Source: Protonemura montana (taxonomy: Eukaryota > Arthropoda > Insecta > Plecoptera > Nemouridae). Taken from it: DNA of 64,000 bases. Location: the NCBI GenBank assembly GCA_947568835.1, contig OX387607.1:3100001-3164000 (forward strand), read 5' to 3'. Below the pieces are notes generated by a model that worked only from the letters and a program-made list of their open reading frames with translations, was not told where the DNA came from and made no database searches. Positions 55,139-64,000 of the stretch are shown one piece after another (the stretch's first letter is position 1; each line of letters starts with the position of its first letter). A program made the position numbers and the translations under genes.

Positions 55139-58100
55139 TTACGACAGGAGAATATGCTCAGACCATCCCAGGGGCTGGACACCCAGTGAAAGACGAGGTC
55201 CATCCACGTGAAGCGATGAGTTTACTTGTAAGTTATACTTCTAGGACGGTCAAGGGATTGGCGATACGGGTGTGTTTTCCTCCAAAAAGTCTAACCTTAA
55301 GCCGATTAGGTCTCGGCTTAAGGCACGAGTAGACTAAATACAGACAATTTCACTGACAACAGAACTCTGGTGAGCTAAGAACTTACTGTACGCCAGCATT
55401 ATTATGTAATGGTTTTTTTTTAAGACAGTAAAATTATATATCTATCTATAATTTGTCGGCTCTAACCAAACCAGCTATCAATGTCAAGGAGTCGAGGCAT
55501 TTGATCAGGGAAAGGACAACTCTAGCCATGGATATACCTGGTTATACCTGTGCTTGATACAGTGAACCAGAATTTGTAGAGCAGTTCTTATCGACAGTTT
55601 GTTTATCTGTTAGCAATCCCGCTTGGACAGCTGCTGCCTGAAAAGAGTTCTCTTGGAGGGTCTTTCAAGAAAACAAATAAAACAAAACATGAGTAACTAA
55701 ATTAAATGATTTATTATAGGTACTAAATATAAATTCATCATTGTCATTTATAAACACCACAAATTAGTCTATAGTATGCTAGATATTGGTAGGTAATAGA
55801 TTGTAAAACTCGTTAACCGAAATGAGCAGCAACAGTATTGGAAAGATCAGAGGTAAACAGATGAAAATGTGTAATGTGCCAATGCTAGTAAACTAATGTG
55901 CCTTTTCATGTTTTCTACAAGTTCAATTGTTGGTGGTAGCTTATGTTGTACCCTATAAAATTGCCAGCTAATTATCACAATATCAATATTTGCAACAAAA
56001 CCTACCTAAATCTAAAGCCTATGACGATTTAAGACCGATCAATACTATGAGATAATTTATGGCTTTATTAGCAAAGAAGCGCAATTTTGTGCAACAATTC
56101 AAATTCCTCAAAAACAGTGCTGAATATTTGGCACACTCATAATTTGTTTCACATATGCAGGTTAAATGTAGTACTGGGAAGCGCTCAAAGTACCACTGGT
56201 TTAAAATGCAACGACTTATTTCACGCAAGCAACTAACACCGTATTTTGCTAAATAAATTGCCAACATGATTTTGACAGCAAAACACTGCACTGTGTTCTT
56301 TTTTTATAAACCAGCTGCATTGCTCCAAGGCTAAACCACTAAAAGCTCATATTAATTAAAATGTTATTGATTAGTAATCAGTATCACTAATCACTAATTA
56401 GGCCTACTATTTTATAATGCAAATATTTTACTGAGCTCATTGGTCAAACTTGTATCATGCCACTCCATTGATATATAGTTAGTACTATTTAGATTCACTT
56501 ATATGTACTTGAAGCCAAGTCTTATTTTCCCACTCATTTGTCTACAACGAAGATGGTGGTTACGCTTCGAATTAGATCCAAAGTTAGTTTAGGTGGTACT
56601 AACACTAGTAACCTTTACAGAGATATTTCGATTTATTTTCAAACACTAGTTTAGCTTTAAAATTAAAAATCATATCCTTTGTGTCAACCTTAGTCTCTGT
56701 TTTCTATAAAATTTAAAAATTATAATATTTTTAGGGTTGTAATAATATCATTCCATTAGAAAACATTCTTAGATTTGTCAATAGGTCGAATGAAATTCCC
56801 TGGTTGACGCAAAGCATGACGAGAGAGAAATACAAGAGAAAGCATCATCTGCTTGTCCTCCCCAATTCGACACCTGTATCACAGCCGGATTCCCACTAGC
56901 CACCACTAGCCAAACCAATTAACACCATATAAATCATTTAAAATATAAATTTCATAGAGATTCAAGAAGGACAAGCAGAAATAAGAAAAATACAAGAATA
57001 AAGAGGCAGAGAAAGTAAGGAGAAACTCAACTTACCAAAAATGAAAAGCCTTTGGGTGTCTTTCCTCTTTTCCTCTTCAGCAACAATTATTAGGTACCAT
57101 CCTTTTGGCACGCCTTATCAATAACGCACACAAAAAGTAATTAAACTTGACGATACAAGAAAACAGTCCGTAAACAACAAAAAATCGCATAAGCCGCAAT
57201 TCCTTGAAAATAAACAATCTCCGAATCACACATTCAATTCCACCGTATCACTGTAGCAAAACGCACCCACAAATTAGTCCCTACACTGAGGCATCATAAT
57301 TTATAAACAAACCACAAAGTAATACTGCACTGATAAATGCTTTACCAGCTCTTTGCATTGTTTATTAAATAGCAGATTATGCAACCTTGCCCATCTATCT
57401 GATGAACAGCCTGGAAAACACATGCGGAAATTCAGAGAATGCCAAGAGAATGCATGCGGAGAGATGCCAATTTCAGAGAAGAACGGCTTGAGCGTAACAG
57501 AGGTAGTAGAGGCAGTAATAGAAAACAATAAAAGATGGTATTTAAGGTTTCTAATATGGCCTGCATACAAAACTAGGTACTAATTAAATATAGCTAGTTA
57601 GTAGTTACTATCATTTACACAATCTATTTTTTAGCAAGAGCCTAGAGTTTGTTTTCAAATAGACACCCAGAGAGTTTAATTGGAATGGAAATACTCACTA
57701 ATTAGTAATTGTAGACGCTGATATGTCACAACTACAACAAATCTGCGATTACCTAATAGAAAATCAATCATTTAGAAGTCAATAGAAGCCATAATTTGAA
57801 AGTGCAACGTAAAGTAATACTTTACAAATGTACCCCAGTCTGCTGAAATTCAATTAGGCTCTTGTTCGTCCAATTATTTGTGGCTTCTGATGCTGTACGT
57901 TTCAATATGTAAATTACGAATTGCAATTGACCGAAGTTCATTTCAGCTCAAAATCTGTGTTCCACGTCTAAAATTTGATGATAGCCAGAAATGGTGGATG
58001 GCTTTCTCTTACTGACTGAGAGCTTTGAAGGGAGACTGATACAAATAAATAATAATGCATATAAACTGTCATCAACAGGTCTCAAAATAAGAAGTCAACA

Positions 58101-61100
58101 AAATATAAAATGCTCCTCAATTAAATAAACAGTTCTGTCTTACAAAATGACCGCTCCAGTTAAAATGCCTGGAAGTTAATTCTGTCCCTGATCACTTTAA
58201 AACCAGCCCTGACATTTGTAAATCAATTTTAGGGCATCGATATGGATATTCGTTCCTTAAGCCGTTTTTTGGCCTGTAAGCAAGCCAAACGGAAAGCAAG
58301 GGAATTCATCGAGCGTTTACCATGACGATGACTAGCCCATTAGTGCCCCTGCTCAACGCCAACAATGTGGAAGCGTTCCCATGGTGCTAGTGCAGTCATA
58401 GTGCTACCGTTGGTGCTACGCTTGCGTAATTTTGTTGATGTAACACTATAGTAACACTTTTACATTGCAGACTTCACGCAAGGGTTCAGATCTTTAAGCC
58501 TACGGCGCAAGCAAGTCGATGTTCCCTGCCGAGCAAACGAAGCAGACGACGGAGGTGGCCGCCATCTGGGGGCCGGATTCGACACTAGACAGGTACCTCA
58601 GCGCTGCCGTTGCCAGATAGGGCCATCTTGGAGAGGGAAGATAGACTGCGCTTGGGGCTGCTGCCGAGAAACGTGCCGTTGCTCTCGTGAAAGAGCTTGC
58701 GAAAACTGCCGGGAGGAGAACAGAACATTAAAGGCATGCAAAGATCGCTGCAAGTTCAATTTAAAAATAAAATTGGATCTATCTTTCTCAATTCCTATTT
58801 CTTTTAAATGTAGATTGATTTCAAATTTGAATAGTTTCAATACATGGATTCAAGTTATGTGCAGCTTTGATAGATCAAGAGTGCTAGATGGAAACACAGA
58901 ATGCGTACTGAATTAAAAAAGTTTTCACCAAAACCATAAGTAAAAAAAAAACTACCTACTCTCCGAACTGAGATAGGAAAAATAACATTTTCTTACTTAT
59001 CCAGATCTTTGCACGGTTTTTCTGAAGGACGTCTCTGTTCAAAAACTTGAGCAATCGGTTCGATTCACCATAAATAATAAATATTTTAATTTCCAGAATT
59101 GATTGGTGACCCAAAATGTGTTGCAAATGTATTGAGAAATAACCGCTATTACATTTTTGTAGGCTGGTTCGAGGTAGAGCCTAAACAAAAGCAGTTTGTA
59201 CTCCTTGCTTTCCATAAATTTGAGGCAAACCCAGAGCAATGTGAGTGCTTTGGCATTTGGCAGAAATTGGTAAACAAAATGTATCAAGAGTCAAGCCAGA
59301 CATGCACAGAAACCAGCCAGGGGATGAGATGTGGATTAGCAAAAGTAAGAGGTTTAAGTGTAATGGTGAACAAAGAAAACAAGAAAATTGGCGTAAAAAT
59401 TGCCAATTTACAGACTCACACAGCATTTTCATATGCGTGTTGTACGTTGAAGTAAATAGCAAAAGTATGTAGGTACTAGCCACTAGGTAATGTGAAAATG
59501 TTAAAAAGAGAGAGAACCAGTTAAATGCGGACAGAGGATCGTAAGAACTCTGCAGATCGGACCTTTATAATGAAAGAGAGAACCTAGATATGTAAAACCG
59601 TTTCCAGTGTATGTAATTATGTGCTAACCGTTCTTTCAGGATAAGAACTGACAACAAAAATGGCCTACACAGCCTTCTAGCAACATTTGTATGTAAGTAC
59701 TAATTAATAGGCGAGAAGGCTGTGTGTCGGCCATTCTCGACCTCACTGTAATAATCAATAAAAATAAATTACACAGCTAACCCACAAAATAACTACACCT
59801 ACAATCAATCTACCTTTAATCAAGTAACAGGCATTAAGGTTAGAGGCTGCCACCCAAGGCACTGGATTTCTTTCACGCCAGTTTTGTGCAATTCAGGAAT
59901 GTATTTGATAACAGGTGGGAGAGGAAACAACAAATGTTTACATGCACAAAGCCAATTCATAAATGCCGACATCTAGCAATAACGAGGCAAGGTACATTTC
60001 CTGTCACTTCAAAGTATTTCACCATAATGGCCCATCATAACAAAGATACTTTTAATTAGTTTTCTCGGTCCTAGGACAAATATGACAGAAAAACAAACAA
60101 TTGCTATTCATTAAATAATTGGTTGGAAAAAAAATTTTTTTTGTAGCTTCAAGACTTCTAGTACTGCCACAGATGGATCATACTTTTAGCAAAACGGACT
60201 TTATGCAGCAGAACAAAAAAGTGGCCAGGAAGTAGAAAAGTGCATGGTGCCAAACAAAAACAGTTAAGTATTGGCTAGCATTACGTTGTCTAACCTTTTC
60301 GAGCTGGTTTAGACAATACTCTGCTTTGATTCAGAGGGACTAAGAATGTTATGAGAAATTGCAGTAATGATACTGAATCTGTGGACAAAAAACAGAACGA
60401 AAGAATAAAGTACAAGACGTCAGCGGACCGAACACCAACCGACACCGTATGGTAAGTGCATGCCACTTCTATAAATGCAGACGCATCAAGTGAGAATCGG
60501 TTCACATTCTTGTGAGGAAAAAAAAATTGTACAATCAATGAAAGATTTGAGTGTCAATTGATGTGTCGGTGTTTATGTGATTGCCGTTACTTTTATGGTT
60601 CACACTCGAGTTAATCCAGAGTTAAATTATCCTAAACAGCTTACAAAATGCAATGCATTCTCTAAGAATATCTTTAGTTTTTGCCAGAGTTGCTAGAACT
60701 TCTTAAAACCTGTAACTACGGCCAAGCCGATCGTGAGACGTTAAGACGTTATAAAAAATCGAGCAATTTTTAACACACAGAGAGCTTTTTCTTTGCGTAA
60801 CAAATCAATAACAGGCCACTAGATGCCTCACTACAAGATACACATCGACGTTGACTGGCAGAAACGAAAAGTATTCAAACAAAGTTACAACAATACGGAA
60901 CAAACCAACGATCTACTCGACACCGAACGCATTACAGAGAAAGGTCAGAAAGATTGGCTGACGTAGGAACACTGCCTCTCGGAGCCTTTGTGCGCCTAGC
61001 ATAGACTCTTCAAAGTTGGTAGTAATATGCGAGTTTAAAATGCACAAATATTGGTGCAATCTGGTTTGTGCTTCCTCATAAACCATGATAACAGAAACAG

Positions 61101-63463
61101 GAATATACATGAAATATAGATTATCATTGAAAAACTTACCAAAGGGTCAATTGTTGGGTCAAATAATTTCCTGGTCAACATGAATTCCTTACATGGGTTA
61201 CTGTAGAAATTTTGGTTGCATTTTACAACTAAAGGATTGACCGGCCCGAAGTAGGCTTGCGATAAAATCTACTGGACGGATAACTCCAAATTAAATTTTT
61301 TTATTGAATATAGGTTTTGAAATGCCCAGTACCTACATTCTGCAGTAGTGGTTTTATAGAGCGGGTACTACTGTTACAACAACTCCTGGAAGTTTCTGGA
61401 ATACTGTGTCTTAGTGCCGAGAAGACAACAGCCAGAAAAAAATTTACCTACAATCACCCGTATTTGTTCAAATAGTTCCTTTGGCAGAGGAATTGAAATC
61501 TACCCCAAGAATTGGGTAAAAGCGTCACAAAGGCTCAGAACGTCGTAGCGAAATGGTGCGTCGCCGAAACTGACCAGGTTTGTACTTACAACTTTCGGAT
61601 GCCAGACTCGTTTTTCTTCCAGGGAGCATCGTCTGGCTCGTACGGCATCGGCCCCTGCACGGGCGGGTCCTCCTCCTCACTGCTCGGACTGCAAGCATGG
61701 GTCGTGGTTAAGGATGAGTTGGATAATAGGTTAACTGATCTGTCGTGAATGAGAAGGTGATGATGATGAACCTAACTATCCTAGAAGAGAGGAAGGGAAA
61801 CCTGATGCCTGCACGTAGTTTACTGATATCAAAAAGCACCAATGGAACCTTGGGTTTAACGTCACTTCTGATGCAGGTTACAACGCGATCAACAGGATTC
61901 CTCCACAAATCCATGCTGTCGAAAGGTTGATAAGCAAGGCGAATTAAGTTGTCCCAGTAACTTTCATCCCTCCAACCTATGTCCTGGACAGAACTGGTCA
62001 TATGTTTGATGGTCACCCATTCAATACCTGACCCAGCACAGTGTTGCTTAACTCAAGTTATCTCACAAGAACCAGTTTCCACATCAAAACATTTGGCATG
62101 ACGTGTCTAACATCATAGGTAGCCAAACGGACCTTATCCCAAGACCTATTTTAGAGTTGGCAACACAATTGAGAATAATAAAAAATTGTTAAAATTTAGA
62201 AATTTGAGCGTGGCTGCGGTGGTTTTGAAAATGAAATTGCAATTTTAACGATGGAAAAAATTGGAGCAGCTTATTAAATCAGCTGAGTTTGAGATTTATC
62301 TTAAAGAGTAGATGCAGTTTAAACCTAGATTTCCTATAGCAAACATGAACATTGTTCACAGCCGTGGTTATGGTCGCCAGTTATATTAGTTTCTGATAAA
62401 AAAAATCAAATATACAAAGAATTGACAATACATTATTACGTTGCCTGCAAGAGCAATGTTACTTTTTTGTTGGTTATATGTACAGAGAAAGACAAATGAT
62501 GAAACACTTTTTTTAATAATAGCCATGACAATGTGCTATGTCATCTTATGTTAAGTGAGGCTCGTGGCAAACACATTTTAATCAGGAATAAAAGATTACA
62601 CAAGAGTAGTCATGCTCGGGCAAACACAAAACTAGCAGACAAACATTAATTACAAGACATTCCTTTCAAAATGCAATACAAGCTAACATACCATTTATTG
62701 ATCTACTTAAACAACACCCAAAGTGAAATGTTACTTGCCCAAGTTGTACATACCTGATGGCTTCTTTGTTTTAAGTTGGGGTAGGATGGGAACTTTCTGT
62801 TTATCTAACCTGTCCATAAAAGCTGAGTTTACTAAACAACCTAAATCTTTACTCCCATTACTTGGTTGAGATCTGCAAAAAATTATATGACACCAAGAAA
62901 GCGGTCACCCAATGCCCTGCAATGATAACCAATTTCTAAGATTGCCTAAAATATTAAATATTGTTTAGAAACTAGCAATGACCCTTTGGTTTCAATTTCA
63001 AATGTAAAAGATCTACTACAGCAGTATAAAAATCTGGCTGGTTTCCTCCCGTGAAACCTAAAGTGTGAAACTGTTTTGAAATCTACTGGCATGATAAAAA
63101 CAACAAATGCAAGTTACAGCACAGATCTCATTCAGTAGATTTCACTACAGTATTTTCACAACAATAAGAGCCTTTAGCTAAGAAGGCTGTGTGTCGGCCA
63201 TATTTGTTGGCAGTTCTAATCCTGAAACTCCTACAACAACCAAAAACCAGTAAGTCTTGAATCCAACCCATTCAAGTCTGTCTGCTTTCCGTCGTGGTGC
63301 TTACAACTTGTGCCTGCGTCTGTAACGCCGATTGAAGAACTGCTGCGGCGTGAGGAACGTGCTGAACGCGATCGCCTGCCCAATAGGGTCCAGGGAGGGG
63401 GCCGGCGCAGGGGGCATTTCAGGGGCGTCGTCTTCCTCCGGCAGCAGCAAAAGATCCTCGTCG
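55139..63463 (-). CDS. 3' exons of an unrecognised gene (partial, model uncertain)
   Basis: Three GC-rich exons join in matching phase: 63305-63463, 61590-61688 and 58597-58705. Donors are TT|GTAAGC, TT|GTAAGT and GAG|GTACCT. They read DEDLLLLPEEDDAPEMPPAP, TFLTPQQFFNRRYRRRHK, PSSEEEDPPVQGPMPYEPD, WKKNESGIRKFFRKLFHES and FLGSSPKRSLSSLSKMALS. The composition (acidic and proline-rich, then basic, then Ser-rich) suggests a cytoplasmic regulatory tail. Two further exons fit the phase but are weaker: 55548-55637 (AAAVQAGLLTDKQ) and a terminal exon 55139-55240 ending in TAA. The 5' part lies beyond the window. I do not recognise the family. Large introns hold a 5S-derived SINE and a MITE. Confidence 0.45.
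57036..57113 (-). CDS. Candidate cassette exon
   Basis: Open segment reading VPKGWYLIIVAEEEKRKDTQ with acceptor GATAAG and donor TTTG|GTAAGT. Its phase (1 in, 1 out) does not fit between the neighbouring minus-strand exons, but it does fit after the candidate exon at 62754-62872, so it could be part of an alternative transcript. Confidence 0.3.
58519..58620 (+). other. Plus-strand 33-residue ORF resembling a ClC-2 C-terminal motif
   Basis: The frame reads KQTTEVAAIWGPDSTLDR. From memory, vertebrate ClC-2 chloride channels end with a TTEVxALWGPHS-like segment, which this resembles. It overlaps the minus-strand exon at 58597-58705 by 24 bases and has an in-frame stop 24 bases upstream of its ATG. 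No other ClC exon was found, so this may be coincidence or a stray exon remnant. Confidence 0.15.
59639..59735. mobile_element. Small inverted-repeat element
   Basis: GGATAAGAACTGACAAC and ATGGCCTACACAGCCTTCT at the left face GAGAAGGCTGTGTGTCGGCC at the right. The left end recurs, reversed, at 63181-63222. About 97 bp, non-coding, MITE-like. Confidence 0.5.
61740..62105 (-). mobile_element. 5S-derived SINE copy
   Basis: On the minus strand the head (near 61997-62085) reads TGGTTCTTGTGAGATAAC, GTCAGGTATTGAATGGGTGA, CCATC. The body shares CAACAGGATTCCTCC, ATCCATGCTGTCGAAAGGTT and a GATGATGATGA tract with the other copies. It sits in an intron of the last minus-strand gene, next to its 61590-61688 exon. 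Confidence 0.75.
62754..62872 (-). CDS. Candidate alternative exon
   Basis: Open between acceptor TTTTTTGCAG and donor TCAG|GTATGT, reading SQPSNGSKDLGCLVNSAFMD and LPQLKTKKPSG. It accepts the phase left by the exon at 63305-63463, but its own 3' phase does not match the exon at 61590-61688. An alternative splice or a false exon are both possible. Confidence 0.35.
63181..63222 (-). repeat. Single end of the 59.6-kb MITE-like element
   Basis: AGAAGGCTGTGTGTCGGCC followed by TTTGTTGGCAGTTCTAATCC is the reverse complement of 59639-59680 with a few changes. Confidence 0.5.
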
Positions 63464-64000
63464 CTAGGCGTGGAAGCAACGATAACACAAAGCGTGCAAG
63501 GACATGCGGCGAAAGTTACAAACGACACACGTGTGGCGGAGGAAGATTTTAACACTAAAAAGCATCTGTAAATAATCTGAGTAAGCAAAATTTGCAAATG
63601 AAGTTTAGATTTCTCATGTTTAACAACAAAAGTTATGTTTCTTACCCTTTAAGGAACCAAGACACACAAAAATAGTCAGACCAGTGGAATTTCATTTGAA
63701 AAGCAAGTAAACACTTGGGGAATAAGCATGCAAATACTTCAATTCAGGAAGACTTCCAAATGGCTAACAAATTTATCATGCTTTAAAACAAAAGGCAATA
63801 GAACATTTTATCGTTGGACAAGGTTTTCCAACTTTGAAAGCTACGGAAATACAGATGTTTAAGTTTTGCGTGGCTGATATCTAAACAATCTTAGACAGCC
63901 AAAATACCTACCCGAGAGGATTTTATAAATTGTTACGCTACTATTACTCAAATTAATTGTTAAACATTCTCCAGGCATACATTTAATGTAGGTATCTGTT
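63464..64000. other. Intron sequence to the window edge
   Basis: AT-rich with no further exon seen. Presumably the intron upstream of the exon at 63305-63463. Confidence 0.4.

Noticed and set aside
55066..55332. 88-residue plus-strand ORF
   Set aside because: No family motif or partner exons; a candidate terminal exon on the minus strand in the same place fits the neighbouring splice phases better, though it too is uncertain.
57353..57583. 76-residue plus-strand ORF
   Set aside because: Some segments look protein-like, but there are no convincing splice partners and the supported gene here is on the other strand.
59099..59455. 118-residue plus-strand ORF
   Set aside because: No splice context, AT-driven composition and no recognisable motif. 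A reverse-strand ORF of similar length overlaps it, so it is probably chance.

Overview
This is animal nuclear DNA, most likely from an arthropod. It is AT-rich, its genes are split by GT-AG (rarely GC-AG) introns, and it is dense in tRNA-derived and 5S-rRNA-derived short repeats, small inverted-repeat elements and a non-LTR retrotransposon remnant. A pickpocket/degenerin-type sodium channel gene, a secreted C-type lectin gene, and clear LZTR1, DGCR8/Pasha and XTBD-domain orthologues support this. I cannot fix the order or species. Exon boundaries were derived by hand from splice sites, reading phase and known family conservation; no alignment was run.

Layout. 1-638: last exon of an unknown coiled-coil protein (+). 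1.3-4.2 kb: mostly non-coding, with two small inverted-repeat elements. 4.3-6.0 kb: 3' part of a C-type lectin gene (-), with a 5S-derived SINE against one exon. 6.5-14.4 kb: a repeat island. It holds a cluster of tRNA-like elements, an array of four 999-bp units made of alternating inverted arms (7.8-11.8 kb), a simple repeat, and a 319-bp duplicate of the lectin exon that has lost both cysteines. 14.8-15.4 kb: small XTBD protein gene (+). 17.2-26.1 kb: complete 12-exon LZTR1 gene (-). 27.9-36.9 kb: complete 12-exon DEG/ENaC channel gene (+), one intron of which is almost entirely a 129-bp minisatellite. 38.1-40.6 kb: five-exon gene for an unrecognised 299-residue protein rich in S/T-P sites (-), with an E2F-like site upstream. 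44.0-51.7 kb: complete 12-exon DGCR8/Pasha gene (-), with an inverted repeat of about 150-bp arms inside an intron. 52.4-53.3 kb: 5'-truncated LINE (-). 55.1-63.5 kb: exons of an unrecognised gene (-) that continues beyond the window.

The genes do not form a pathway. LZTR1 is a substrate adaptor of a CUL3 ubiquitin ligase acting on RAS-family GTPases, DGCR8 is the RNA-binding partner of Drosha in microRNA processing, and the DEG/ENaC protein is a plasma-membrane cation channel. LZTR1 and DGCR8 are also neighbours on human 22q11.2, so their distance of about 18 kb here may reflect old linkage. The most unusual features are the alternating-palindrome array with one flipped spacer, the 5S-derived SINE family, the foldback inside the DGCR8 gene and the cysteine-losing lectin exon copy.
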